Source of the DNA: Pseudomonas canadensis
Lineage (GTDB): Bacteria; Pseudomonadota; Gammaproteobacteria; Pseudomonadales; Pseudomonadaceae
DNA: 64,000 bases
Assembly (NCBI RefSeq): GCF_000503215.1
Contig: NZ_KI628539.1
Location: forward strand, 900,592-964,591
Direction of reading: 5' to 3'
Under the pieces are notes generated by a model. It made no database searches. It was not told the origin of the DNA and was given only the letters and a program-made list of their open reading frames with translations. Both the position numbers and the translations under genes were made by a program. Positions 1 to 9,809 of this stretch are shown in pieces (position 1 is the stretch's first letter; the number at the start of each line of letters is the position of its first letter).

Positions 1-19
1 AGACACTGAGGATCCAAAT

Positions 20-46
20 GTGGGAGCGTCGAACCGCCGCTCCCAC
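20..46. repeat. REP-type palindrome relic (GTGGGAGC class)
   Basis: Eight-base arms GTGGGAGC and GCTCCCAC enclose 11 bases, followed by a short T run on the plus strand. The right half closely resembles the right end of the element near 26.2 kb, so this looks like a collapsed copy of that class. It could also act as a terminator for a plus-strand gene lying before the window. Confidence 0.6.
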
Positions 47-65
47 AGTTTTTAACCGCGCGGTG

Positions 66-680
66 TCAGTAGCCGACGGTGAAACGTTGGCGCGAGTGCT
101 TGGGTGTTTCCACTTCGTCGATCAAGGCGATGGCGTAGTCAGCAAAGCTGATCCAGCTGCGGCCTTCACTGCTCACCAGCAGATCATCCAGGCCCACACG
201 GAATGTGCCGGTGCGCTCGGTTTCGACGAATTCGGCCGATGGCGACAGGAAGGTCCAATCCAGCTCTTTTTCCTGACGCAGCGTGTCGAGAAACGCAGCC
301 CCTGCGCTGGCTTCGGCTTTGTACTCAGCCGGGAAACCTTCGCTGTCGATCACCCGACCGCCACCCGGCAGCAGCAGTGAACCGGCACCGCCCACCACCA
401 GCAGGCGTTTCGCCCCGGCTTTCTTCACCGGCCCGATCACGGCGCTGGCGGGCAGGGTGGCGAATTGCGCCGCGCTGATCACCACGTCGCTACCACTCAC
501 CGCCTGTTCCAGGGCGTTGGCATCCAGGGCGTCGACTTGTTTGACGGTGACGCCAGGGCGCACGGCCAGCTTGTCGGTATTGCGTGCGATGGCGGTGACG
601 GTGTGACCACGACGCAGCGCTTCTTCCAGCAGTTGGCTACCGGCACGGCCAGTGGCACCAATGATTGCAATCTTGCTCAT
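66..680 (-). CDS. NAD(P)-binding Rossmann-fold protein (atypical SDR, YwnB/NmrA-like)
   Basis: A 204-residue cytoplasmic protein that opens with a glycine-rich dinucleotide-binding loop (GATGRAG, about residues 8-14), typical of atypical short-chain dehydrogenases that bind NAD(P)H. I see no obvious YxxxK catalytic pair, as is common in this subgroup, so it may be a reductase or a redox sensor; the substrate is unknown. It starts 33 bases after the metallo-beta-lactamase-fold gene on the same strand and probably shares its promoter. The divergent LysR gene at 1685 is the likely regulator. Family assignment is firm, function is not. Confidence 0.85.
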   Translation of the reverse strand: MSKIAIIGATGRAGSQLLEEALRRGHTVTAIARNTDKLAVRPGVTVKQVDALDANALEQAVSGSDVVISAAQFATLPASAVIGPVKKAGAKRLLVVGGAGSLLLPGGGRVIDSEGFPAEYKAEASAGAAFLDTLRQEKELDWTFLSPSAEFVETERTGTFRVGLDDLLVSSEGRSWISFADYAIALIDEVETPKHSRQRFTVGY

Positions 681-713
681 GACGTTCTCCAGTACGTTAG
701 GGTTTGAAACGGT

Positions 714-1580
714 TCACCACTTCATTTCGCCCTTGGCGACTTTGGCGCTCAGTTCCAGCGAGCTTTCGTCGGCGAGGGTGGGGTAACGCTTTTTCATGGC
801 CGCGATCAGGGCGGTGGAATCCTTGGCCTTGGCGGTCTCGGCGTCGAAGGCCTTGATGTAGTCGGCGGTAAAGGACACGGATTTCAGGGATGGCGTGCCC
901 AGGTAGTGGCCAGGCACCACGGTGCGCGGCTTCAGTTGTTCAATGCGTTGCAGGGTGGCGAGCCAATCCTTGTGGGACTGCGCGCTCTGGGTATCGGCCA
1001 TCCACAGGTGGATGTTTTCGGAGACGACTACGCCACCGACCACGGCCTTGATCGACGGGATCCACACAAAGCTGCGATCCGGCTGTGGGCCGTCCAGGCC
1101 GATCACCTCCAGTTGCTGGCCTTCCAGGCTCAAGCTATGGCCTTCGAGGACCTGCGGCACGATAGTTTTGGCCGGCTTGTCAGCACCCATTTTCGGGCCC
1201 CAGAACTCAAGCTTGCCGGCGACGGTGGCCTTGATGTGGTCGACCACCGGTTGTGGCGCCAGCACCTTGGCGTCGGGGAAGGCGGTGGTGAGGGTGTCGA
1301 GGCCGAAGTAATAGTCCGGGTCGCCATGGCTGATGTAGATGGTGGTCAGGTGTTTGCCGCTGGCACGGATCTTCTGCACCAATTGTTCGGCCTGGCCTTT
1401 GCCGAATTGGGCGTCGACCAGGATCGCGTCCTTGGCGCCGCTGACCAGCACCGAGCTGACCGGGAAGATCGCGGCTTCGCCTGGGTTGTAGACATCCAGC
1501 TTGAGGTCGGCCGCGGCCGCATGGGCGGCGAAGGCCAGGGCGGCCGCGGCCAGGGTCAAGCGCTTGAAGGTTGAGAACAT
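714..1580 (-). CDS. Secreted metallo-beta-lactamase-fold hydrolase with variant metal motif
   Basis: 288 residues with a clear signal peptide (KR, then an alanine-rich hydrophobic stretch, cleavage near residue 24), so probably periplasmic. The fold is recognisable from the strand-loop pattern ILVDAQFG near residue 55, the metal loop SHGDPDYYFGL at 84-94 and the VPGH motif with His225. The usual HxHxDH signature is altered: His85 is kept, the second His is Asp87, Asp89 is kept and the last His is Tyr90. Metal content and substrate are therefore open. First gene of a probable two-gene operon with the NAD(P)-binding protein, divergent from a LysR gene. Confidence 0.85.
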   Translation of the reverse strand: MFSTFKRLTLAAAALAFAAHAAAADLKLDVYNPGEAAIFPVSSVLVSGAKDAILVDAQFGKGQAEQLVQKIRASGKHLTTIYISHGDPDYYFGLDTLTTAFPDAKVLAPQPVVDHIKATVAGKLEFWGPKMGADKPAKTIVPQVLEGHSLSLEGQQLEVIGLDGPQPDRSFVWIPSIKAVVGGVVVSENIHLWMADTQSAQSHKDWLATLQRIEQLKPRTVVPGHYLGTPSLKSVSFTADYIKAFDAETAKAKDSTALIAAMKKRYPTLADESSLELSAKVAKGEMKW

Positions 1581-1684
1581 CGGGCAGCTCCAGCATCGGT
1601 AAAGGATGCACAGAGCTTAGTTGCACAAAACCAGACTAAAAATGCGATGCTGGGACATAGTTTGTTTCTGAAAGTGGACAGATC

Positions 1685-2590
1685 ATGGATCGTCTTCAAG
1701 CAATGCGCGTGTTTGTCACGGTGGTGGACCTGGGCAGCCAGTCCGCTGCCGCCGATCATCTGGACCTGTCGCGCCCGGTGGTGTCGCGTTACCTGGCGGA
1801 GCTGGAAGACTGGGTGGGGGCGCGTTTGCTGCACCGCACCACGCGCAAGCTCAGCCTGACGGCGGCGGGCAGTGAAACCCTGCCACGCTGTCGGCAATTG
1901 CTGGAATTGTGTGGCGACATGCAAGCCGCCGTCAGCGAGCCCGATGACGCGCCTCGTGGTTTGCTGCGCCTGAGCGTCAGCACCTCGTTCGGCCAAGCGC
2001 AACTGGCCCAGGCCATTGCCGAGTACGTCAAGCGCTACCCGCTGGTGACGGTCGACCTGCAGATGCTTGATCGCACGGTGAACCTGGTGGATGAGCGCAT
2101 CGACCTGGCTATCCGCACCAGCAGCGACCTGGACCCCAATCTCATTGCCAGACGCCTGACGGTGTGCCGCTCGGTGGTGTGTGCTTCGCCGGCTTATCTT
2201 TTGGAGCATCCGTCCCCTCGGAAAGTCGAGGATCTGGCCGGGCACAATTGCCTCACCCATTCCTATTTCGGCAAAAGCCTGTGGCATTTCGAGGAGCGTG
2301 GGGAGCCTGTCTCGGTGCCGATCAACGGCAATATCACCTCCAACGAGGCCAGCACGTTGTTACGCGTAACGTTGGCCGGTGCAGGGGTGTCGATGTTGCC
2401 CACTTACCAGGCCGGCGATTACATCCGGCGCGGCGAACTGGTGCGCCTGCTGCCCGACGCCGAGCCGCGGCAGATGAACATCTACGCGGTGTACGCCTCG
2501 CGCAAGCACATGCCGTCGGCGTTGCGCAGTCTGTTGGATTTCCTGGTGCTGCGGTTCCCGGAGGAGCCGTCGTGGGATGTCGGTCTTTAG
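1685..2590 (+). CDS. LysR-family transcriptional regulator
   Basis: 301 residues with the LysR N-terminal winged helix-turn-helix (MDRLQAMRVFVTVVDLGSQS, then helix 3 around LSRPVVSRYLAELE) and a C-terminal effector-binding domain from about residue 90. It is transcribed divergently from the metallo-beta-lactamase-fold/NAD(P)-binding pair across a 104-base gap, the classic arrangement in which a LysR protein controls the neighbouring operon and itself. The inducer cannot be read from the sequence. The ATG at 1685 begins the protein exactly where family members usually start. Confidence 0.92.
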   Translation: MDRLQAMRVFVTVVDLGSQSAAADHLDLSRPVVSRYLAELEDWVGARLLHRTTRKLSLTAAGSETLPRCRQLLELCGDMQAAVSEPDDAPRGLLRLSVSTSFGQAQLAQAIAEYVKRYPLVTVDLQMLDRTVNLVDERIDLAIRTSSDLDPNLIARRLTVCRSVVCASPAYLLEHPSPRKVEDLAGHNCLTHSYFGKSLWHFEERGEPVSVPINGNITSNEASTLLRVTLAGAGVSMLPTYQAGDYIRRGELVRLLPDAEPRQMNIYAVYASRKHMPSALRSLLDFLVLRFPEEPSWDVGL

Positions 2591-2688
2591 GCCGGGATCA
2601 ACCTGTTGAATGTCGTCCGATAATGGCAACTTGGCCGGGTTGACCTATGCTTTAGACAGCACCCTGTAGATCCGCAGAGGTCTGTGCC

Positions 2689-2865
2689 ATGAGCATTAAA
2701 ACCAGAAAGTACCTGATGATTTTCAGCCTGTGCGCCATTGCCAGCGCACTCTACGGGACCGCCGCCTACCGCGTGGAGCAAACCCGTATGCAGCCGACCT
2801 TTGCGATCAGCTGCCATCAGGATCAATGTGTTCCCCACACCGGTAGTTTCAGCGCGCTCAGGTAG
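2689..2865 (+). CDS. Small single-pass membrane or secreted protein (58 aa)
   Basis: A short reading frame starting MSIKTRKYLMIFSLCAIASA: three basic residues, then a hydrophobic segment of about 16 residues, then a polar tail with a Cys-x4-Cys pair (CHQDQC). An AGAGG-like sequence lies just upstream of the ATG. The layout fits a small inner-membrane or exported protein. It converges on pobR and overlaps its 3' end by 8 bases. I recognise no family, and it could still be a chance frame. Confidence 0.5.
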   Translation: MSIKTRKYLMIFSLCAIASALYGTAAYRVEQTRMQPTFAISCHQDQCVPHTGSFSALR

Positions 2866-3736
2866 CCGGTTGTTCGGCCTTCAACTGCTCGCGAAACGCC
2901 TTGGGTGAGAACCCGACCCGTCGGCGAAACAGTCGAGAGAAGTTGGTAGGGTCGGAAAAACCCAACACCTCCGACATCTCATTGATGGTCATGCTGGTGT
3001 AAGTCAGCAGGCGCTTGGCTTCCAGCAATTGGCGGTCATGCATGATCTGTAGCGCAGGTTGCCCACCCAACTCCCGACACGTCCCGTTCAGGTGTGAGAC
3101 CGAGATGCCCAGCTTGTGGGCAAGATCCTCGATCTTCGGGTGTTCGCGGTAATGCTGCTCGACCAACTGGGTAAAGCGCCGAAAGTATTCACGCCCCCGT
3201 GGCGCGCGAGGGTGACGGCGCTGGATGGCCTGGCGGCTGATCCACACCAGCAAGACGCTGACCAACGCGTGCAGCATCATGTCCCGTGCCGGTTGTTCAT
3301 CGGCGTATTCTTCCTGCAAGCGCGCGAACTGGCTGTTCAGGTAATCACTGTCTTTGCCCGCCGGGTAACTGCCGAGTGTCTGCAAACCGTCCACCGTTGT
3401 ACCCAGTTGGGTTTGCAGGTGGCTGACCAACGGCGCCGATAGCGTCACCACGTAACCTTCGACGTCCTCGGGAAAGCGGAACCCATGCACGCACAAGGGT
3501 GGCAGTACTTGCAGGGTCGCTTCGTTCAGCGTGGTGCGCTGGCCTTCGATCTCCAACTGTGCCTGACCTTTGTGCACGTACAGCAACTGGCACAGATCCG
3601 CGTGCCGGTGGGGTTGGATTTCCCACTGGTATTCCCGACTGCGCCGGGAAATGGTTTCGCAGTGCAACAAATCGGGGGTGGGCCATTGCTGGTGTTCCCC
3701 GTAAAGCTTGAAGACCGGAATTGCGGTTTTGGTCAT
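2858..3736 (-). CDS. pobR: AraC-family activator of 4-hydroxybenzoate hydroxylase
   Basis: 292 residues: an N-terminal cupin-like ligand domain (HRHADLCQLLYV near residue 45) and a C-terminal AraC DNA-binding domain of about 100 residues with two helix-turn-helix units, ending in the signature GFSDPTNFSRLFRRRVGFSPKAFR (shown here only by its start and end positions, about 258-281). It is divergent from pobA across 180 bases. AraC-type regulators in this position activate pobA with 4-hydroxybenzoate in several pseudomonads (named PobR, or PobC in P. putida WCS358). The assignment combines family and context. Confidence 0.88.
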   Translation of the reverse strand: MTKTAIPVFKLYGEHQQWPTPDLLHCETISRRSREYQWEIQPHRHADLCQLLYVHKGQAQLEIEGQRTTLNEATLQVLPPLCVHGFRFPEDVEGYVVTLSAPLVSHLQTQLGTTVDGLQTLGSYPAGKDSDYLNSQFARLQEEYADEQPARDMMLHALVSVLLVWISRQAIQRRHPRAPRGREYFRRFTQLVEQHYREHPKIEDLAHKLGISVSHLNGTCRELGGQPALQIMHDRQLLEAKRLLTYTSMTINEMSEVLGFSDPTNFSRLFRRRVGFSPKAFREQLKAEQPAT

Positions 3737-3841
3737 GGTTTCAACCCGATACTCGAAAGAGTGGTGCGGTAATCGCCCCGATTGGCAAAAAGCGCAGGCT
3801 TTGGCTCAGTTTTCACCTTCTTATGCCGCTCACTCAAGTGA

Positions 3842-5110
<1,269 letters not shown>

Positions 5111-5176
5111 CCTGCTATCGTATTGAGCATTCCCGTGGGCCGCCTTTTCCCGCGGGCCCTGCTCGAAGGTCCTGCC

Positions 5177-6694
5177 GTGACGCACCTCAATCAGCCTGTT
5201 CCGCCACTGCCCGCTGTGCGCAGCATTCTCGCCTCACTGATGATGGCGATCTTCCTGGGGGCGTTGGACCAGACCATTGTCGCCGTGTCCATGCCTGCGA
5301 TCTCCGCCCAGTTCCATGACGTCAACCTGCTGGCCTGGGTCATCTCCGGCTACATGGTGGCGATGACCGTGGCGGTGCCGATCTACGGCAAGCTCGGTGA
5401 CCTGTACGGGCGGCGGCCGATGATGCTGATCGGCATGGGCCTGTTCACCCTGGCCTCGCTGTTCTGCGGCATGGCGCAAAGCATGGAGCAACTGGTGCTG
5501 GCGCGGATCCTCCAGGGTATCGGCGCTGGCGGCATGATTTCGGTGAGCCAGGCGATCATCGGCGACATCATCCCGCCCCGTGAACGTGGCCGCTACCAGG
5601 GCTATTTCAGCAGCATGTACGCGGTGGCCAGCGTGGCCGGGCCGGTACTGGGCGGCTACATGACCGAGTACCTGTCGTGGCGCTGGGTGTTCCTGATCAA
5701 CCTGCCCCTGGGCGCCGGCGCCTGGTATGTGGCTCATCGCACGCTAGTGGGTTTGCCGGTGCCGCAGCGCAAGCCGATCATCGATTACCTCGGCACTGTG
5801 CTGATGATCATTGGCCTGACGGCCTTGTTGCTGGGCATCACCGAAATTGGCCAGGGTCATCATTGGCGCGATGATCAGGTGCTGGGGCTGCTTGCCTGTG
5901 CGTTGGTGGCGTTGACGGTGTTTGTCTGGCACGAGCGCCGGGCGCGGGAGCCGTTGTTGCCGATGCATTTGTTTGCCAACCGCAGTGCGGTGTTGTGCTG
6001 GTGCACGATCTTTTTCACCAGCTTCCAGGCGATTTCCCTGACGGTGCTGATGCCGCTGCGTTATCAGACGGTGACCGGTTCCGGCGCGGACAGCGCGGCG
6101 CTGCACTTGCTGCCATTGGCCATGGGCTTGCCGATGGGGGCTTATTTTGCCGGGCGCATGACCTCAGTGACCGGGCGCTATAAGCCGATGATCCTCAGCG
6201 GCGCGCTATTGAGCCCCTTCGCCATTCTCGGCATGGCCCTGAGCGCGCCGCAGGCGGTGGGGCTGACGGCCTTGTTCATGCTGCTGTGCGGCATTGCGGC
6301 CGGCATGCAATTCCCGACGTCCCTGGTGGGCACGCAAAACTCGGTGGAGCAGCGCGATATCGGCGTCGCCACCAGCACCACCAACCTGTTCCGTTCCCTG
6401 GGCGGGGCGGTGGGGGTGGCGTGCATGTCGGCACTGTTGCTGGCGCTGTTGCAGGACTCCAGCTTCGCCCACCTGGCCAGCGGCGCGCTGGTGGCCGAAG
6501 GCAGTTCCGGCAACGTGCTGCTCGACGGCCTCAACGCCGCCCCCGGCCCGGCGCAGGATGCCCTGCGCGGGGAGTTGGCGGTGACGTTCCGGCATTTGTT
6601 GATGGTCAGTGCGGCGGTGTCACTGCTGGGGCTGGCGGCGGCGATTGCGATGCCCAATCGGGTGCTGCGTGGCCGTGAAGACAAAGCACGCTAA
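5177..6694 (+). CDS. MFS transporter, DHA2 (14-helix) drug-exporter type
   Basis: About 505 hydrophobic residues with roughly 14 predicted membrane segments. Motifs typical of the DHA2/EmrB-QacA branch are present: LDQTIVAVSMPAI in helix 1, the loop GKLGDLYGRRPMM (motif A) and the motif C-like GPVLGGYMTEYLSWRWVF. I choose GTG 5177 because GAAGG sits nine bases upstream; upstream TTG codons are possible. The gene follows pobA on the same strand with about 66 bases between, so co-transcription is possible. Export of an aromatic or a toxicant is inference only. Confidence 0.88.
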   Translation: MTHLNQPVPPLPAVRSILASLMMAIFLGALDQTIVAVSMPAISAQFHDVNLLAWVISGYMVAMTVAVPIYGKLGDLYGRRPMMLIGMGLFTLASLFCGMAQSMEQLVLARILQGIGAGGMISVSQAIIGDIIPPRERGRYQGYFSSMYAVASVAGPVLGGYMTEYLSWRWVFLINLPLGAGAWYVAHRTLVGLPVPQRKPIIDYLGTVLMIIGLTALLLGITEIGQGHHWRDDQVLGLLACALVALTVFVWHERRAREPLLPMHLFANRSAVLCWCTIFFTSFQAISLTVLMPLRYQTVTGSGADSAALHLLPLAMGLPMGAYFAGRMTSVTGRYKPMILSGALLSPFAILGMALSAPQAVGLTALFMLLCGIAAGMQFPTSLVGTQNSVEQRDIGVATSTTNLFRSLGGAVGVACMSALLLALLQDSSFAHLASGALVAEGSSGNVLLDGLNAAPGPAQDALRGELAVTFRHLLMVSAAVSLLGLAAAIAMPNRVLRGREDKAR

Positions 6695-6698
6695 CCCT

Positions 6699-6787
6699 GT
6701 AGGAGTTGGCTTGCCAGCGATGACGGTGGGTCAGTCAATATATGGGTTACTGATACAACGCCATCGCCGGCAAGCCAGCTCCTACAG
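6699..6787. repeat. REP doublet (REPIN-like), GTAGGAGC/CCGGCGAT class
   Basis: Two inverted copies of the head TGTAGGAG(T/C)TGGCTTGCC(A/G)GCGAT bracket about 40 bases of unrelated sequence, between the convergent MFS and Cache-protein genes. The same head recurs near 18.1, 19.1, 29.7, 35.2, 49.1 and 57.8 kb. Confidence 0.9.
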
Positions 6788-6809
6788 GGGGAATGCATTT
6801 CAATTTTGA

Positions 6810-7649
6810 TCAGGGGCTGTAATAACCCACCGCCACCATGAAATGCCCAGCCTTGCGCACATACGCATGCTTGTTCTCGATCTTGTCGGTCACCGGGTTT
6901 TTCCAGCGGTATTTGTATTCGCCCTGGTCCTGCTCGGCCATCAACTTGAGGATCGGCTCACCCACCGGCTTGCCGTCCGGGTCCTTGATCTTGCTGAAAT
7001 CGGTGTTGACCAGGCGCAGGTTGGTGCCGTGGGCTACATAGCGCTGGGTATCGAGGTCAACCACGAACACATAAAGGTCATCCTGCAGGAAACCACCCTG
7101 CAATGAGTTGATGGCCTTGAGTGTGCCGGTTTCATCCTTGAGCAAGGCGGTTGCCGCCTTGTTGCGCAGGGCCCGGGCCTGTTCCGGCGTGGCCCGTGGC
7201 AGGTAATAACCCACCGCGAGGATGCGTTCGCCCACACGCTGATAAAACACGTGCTTGTGTTCGACCTTGCCATCGTTCCAGTTCTGCCAGCGATAGTCGG
7301 CCTGCTGGATGCCCTGGCTTTCCGGCACCTTGAGCGCATCTTTGAAGGACTGGCGCAAATCCGGCCCGAGGACTTCGGACACGTCACGGCCGATCAAGGC
7401 GGAGGATGGACCACCGCTGGCCAGCAGCATGCCCTTCGTGTCGACCACAAACACATAGCGATCGTGGTCGACGAATTCGCCCTGTCGACTGAAGGCGGCA
7501 AACGCCTTGTCGCCGTTGCTCTGGTAGTAGACCAAGGCTTTTTCCAGCAGCGCCTTGGCCGCCTTGGCGTCTTCATCCTGAGTCGTTTCAGCGTGCACCT
7601 GGCTGAAACACAACAGCAGCAGCCAGGTGAGTTGGAACACTACCTTCAT
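6810..7649 (-). CDS. Secreted protein with two tandem Cache-type sensor domains
   Basis: 279 residues: signal peptide (about 1-20, cleaved after VHA), then two homologous single-Cache-like units at about 27-151 and 157-279. Each contains a strand YVFVVD, a conserved HG/SG turn, a lysine/tryptophan-rich YRW...NW/NP segment, KHxxxxR, and ends in AVGYY. Cache domains bind small ligands outside the membrane, usually as the sensor half of chemoreceptors or kinases. Here no membrane helix or output domain follows, so it may be a free periplasmic binding or presenting protein. Its gene is convergent with the MFS transporter and 54 bases downstream of cynS. Confidence 0.8.
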   Translation of the reverse strand: MKVVFQLTWLLLLCFSQVHAETTQDEDAKAAKALLEKALVYYQSNGDKAFAAFSRQGEFVDHDRYVFVVDTKGMLLASGGPSSALIGRDVSEVLGPDLRQSFKDALKVPESQGIQQADYRWQNWNDGKVEHKHVFYQRVGERILAVGYYLPRATPEQARALRNKAATALLKDETGTLKAINSLQGGFLQDDLYVFVVDLDTQRYVAHGTNLRLVNTDFSKIKDPDGKPVGEPILKLMAEQDQGEYKYRWKNPVTDKIENKHAYVRKAGHFMVAVGYYSP

Positions 7650-7703
7650 TACCCGTCCCTCGTTCTTGTTGATGTGACAAGAGCGTAGACGGTCACGGGC
7701 GAC

Positions 7704-8174
7704 TCAGAAGGGTTTGGTCGGCAGGTACTTGCCGTCCAGGGTGATCACCGCGCGGGAGCCGCCGTCCGGGTCCTCGACCTTCTTGATGTCCAGCTTGAAG
7801 TTGATTGCACTGATGATGCCGTCGCCGAACTGCTCATGGACCAGCGCCTTGAGGGTGGTGCCATAGACTTGAAGCATTTCGTAGAAGCGGTACATCGTCG
7901 GGTCGGTTGGCACGCCGCCGGGGAAGCTGCCGCGCAGGGGCACGCTTTGCAGCAGGCGGCTGGCGTCCTGGTCCAGGCCGAGCTTGTCGCAGACCACGTC
8001 CGCAGCGTCCTTGGGCAGCGGATGCTGGCCGAGCAGGGCGGCGGTGACGAACGCCAAGCTGAGCCCGGTGCCGTCGGTGAGGTCTTGCCAGGACAGGTTC
8101 TTGCGTGCCTTGAGGTCGATAACGGTGTCGGCCAGGGCCAGGCGTGGGGTTTGTGAGAAGTTGGATTGCAACAT
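7704..8174 (-). CDS. cynS: Cyanate hydratase (cyanase)
   Basis: 156 residues, the exact family length. Cyanase decomposes cyanate with bicarbonate to ammonia and CO2. The N-terminal helical domain resembles a DNA-binding fold (residues 1-80) and the C-terminal catalytic domain carries the three active-site residues Arg96, Glu99 and Ser122, in the same numbering as the E. coli enzyme. The gene lies 27 bases downstream of the carbonic anhydrase gene cynT, which supplies bicarbonate, and both are divergent from the cynR-like gene. Confidence 0.97.
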   Translation of the reverse strand: MLQSNFSQTPRLALADTVIDLKARKNLSWQDLTDGTGLSLAFVTAALLGQHPLPKDAADVVCDKLGLDQDASRLLQSVPLRGSFPGGVPTDPTMYRFYEMLQVYGTTLKALVHEQFGDGIISAINFKLDIKKVEDPDGGSRAVITLDGKYLPTKPF

Positions 8175-8201
8175 GGTGTTGTCCTCTTGGTTGAAATGGG
8201 G

Positions 8202-8831
8202 TCAGGCAGCGTGGATCTGATTGAGCAGCGACACGAAACGCCCGCTGCGGCTGTCCAGGGCGTCGATGGCGCCGGTTTCGATGTCGTACACCCAGCCGTG
8301 CAACGTCAGTCGGCCTTGTTCCAGGGCCAGGGCGACGCAGGGGTGGGTCTTGAGATTGGCCAACTGGGCGATCACGTTTTCGCGCACCAAGTCGCTCAAG
8401 CGGGCGGCATCGGATGTGTGCTGGCGTGCGGCGTTAATCACCTTGGCCGACTCTGCATGGCGCAACCAATTGGCCACGGCGGGCAGGTGGTCCAGGCATT
8501 TGCAGGTGGAGATGGCAGTCATCGCCCCGCAGTCGGAATGGCCGCAGATCACAATGTCACTGACCCCCAGCACCGCCACCGCATATTCGACGGTGGCCGA
8601 TACACCGCCCGGCTCCGGGCCGTAGGACGGCACGATGTTGCCGGCGTTGCGGATTACGAACAGGTCTCCCGGTTCTTGCTGGGTCAGTAGCTCGGGGACT
8701 ACACGGCTGTCGGAACAGGACACAAACAGTGTGCCCGGGGTTTGCGTGGTCGCCAGGTGTTTGAACAGGTCGCTGCGTTGGGCAAAGGCTTCGGCCTGGA
8801 ATTTGCGGAAGCCGTCGATGAGATGTTGCAT
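8202..8831 (-). CDS. cynT: Beta-class carbonic anhydrase
   Basis: 209 residues with the beta-class zinc ligands visible: Cys39 and Asp41 in SCSDSR, and His98 and Cys101 in GHSDCG. It hydrates CO2 to bicarbonate; in the cyn operon this refills the bicarbonate used by cyanase and prevents CO2 loss. It is first in the operon cynT-cynS and is transcribed divergently from the LysR gene at 8943. Downstream spacing of 27 bases supports co-transcription. Confidence 0.95.
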   Translation of the reverse strand: MQHLIDGFRKFQAEAFAQRSDLFKHLATTQTPGTLFVSCSDSRVVPELLTQQEPGDLFVIRNAGNIVPSYGPEPGGVSATVEYAVAVLGVSDIVICGHSDCGAMTAISTCKCLDHLPAVANWLRHAESAKVINAARQHTSDAARLSDLVRENVIAQLANLKTHPCVALALEQGRLTLHGWVYDIETGAIDALDSRSGRFVSLLNQIHAA

Positions 8832-8942
8832 GGGAGGTTCTCCTTGCGTCGCTGATGGGGCAAGGATGGAAGTTTTCAGCTATAGCGTCCAAGACCGGCT
8901 TATTATGGTTTCCATTGGTCATGCCTATAGTTGGGGGCTTCG

Positions 8943-9809
8943 ATGCTGCTGCGCCATATCCGTTACCTGCTGGCGGTGGCTGAACACCGCAATTTCACCC
9001 GCGCCGCCGAGGCGCTGCATGTGTCGCAGCCGACCTTGTCGCAGCAGATCAAGCAGTTGGAGGACACCTTGGGTGCACCGCTGCTGGACCGCTCCGGGCG
9101 CAGCGTCAGCCTGACCGACGCCGGCGAGGCCTATGTGCGCTTTGCACGGCTGGCCTTGCAGGACTTGCAGGCTGGCACCCGCGCCATGCATGACGTGCAG
9201 GACTTGAGCCGGGGCAACCTGCGCCTGGCCATGACACCGACTTTTACCGCCTACCTGATCGGGCCGTTGCTGGCGCAGTTCAACCAGCGGTATCCGGGGA
9301 TTACGGTGAGCATCGAGGAGCTGACCCAGGACCGCATGGAAGCCGCCTTGGCGGAAGACGCGCTGGACATCGGCATAGGTTTTACCGGCGAGCATCTGCC
9401 GGATATCGAGTGCGAAGGGCTGTTTGTTGAAACGCTGAGTGTGGTGGTCGGCGCCAATCATCCGGGAGTGGACAGTCGGCAGTGGCTGGCGCAACCCCTA
9501 GTGTTGTTGAACACCGGCTTTGCGACCCGCCGCTACATCGACGATTACTGCCGTGCCCAGGGCATAAGCCCTTTGATTGCTATGGAGGCCAACTCCATCA
9601 GTGCAATCATTGAAATCGTGCGCACCACGGCACTGGCGACCATCCTGCCCAGTGCAATCGCCGAGGCCCAGCCAGGTTTGAACGCAGTGGCAATCAGCCC
9701 TGCATTGCCGCAACGCACCGCGGCACTGCTGAGCCGCAAGGGCGCCTATCGCAGTGCCGCGTGTCGCGCCTTCGTGTCGTTGATCAAGGCGCGGCCAGCC
9801 ACTGGCTGA
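8943..9809 (+). CDS. cynR: LysR-family regulator of the cyanate operon
   Basis: 288 residues beginning MLLRHIRYLLAVAEHRNFTR and closely resembling E. coli CynR through the DNA-binding domain (HVSQPTLSQQIKQLEDTLG, LLDRSGR, LTDAGE). CynR activates cynTS in the presence of cyanate. I take ATG 8943, preceded by a G-rich ribosome site, rather than the earlier in-frame TTG. The 111 bases to cynT form the shared divergent promoter. The 3' end overlaps the convergent dehydratase gene by 26 bases. Confidence 0.9.
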   Translation: MLLRHIRYLLAVAEHRNFTRAAEALHVSQPTLSQQIKQLEDTLGAPLLDRSGRSVSLTDAGEAYVRFARLALQDLQAGTRAMHDVQDLSRGNLRLAMTPTFTAYLIGPLLAQFNQRYPGITVSIEELTQDRMEAALAEDALDIGIGFTGEHLPDIECEGLFVETLSVVVGANHPGVDSRQWLAQPLVLLNTGFATRRYIDDYCRAQGISPLIAMEANSISAIIEIVRTTALATILPSAIAEAQPGLNAVAISPALPQRTAALLSRKGAYRSAACRAFVSLIKARPATG

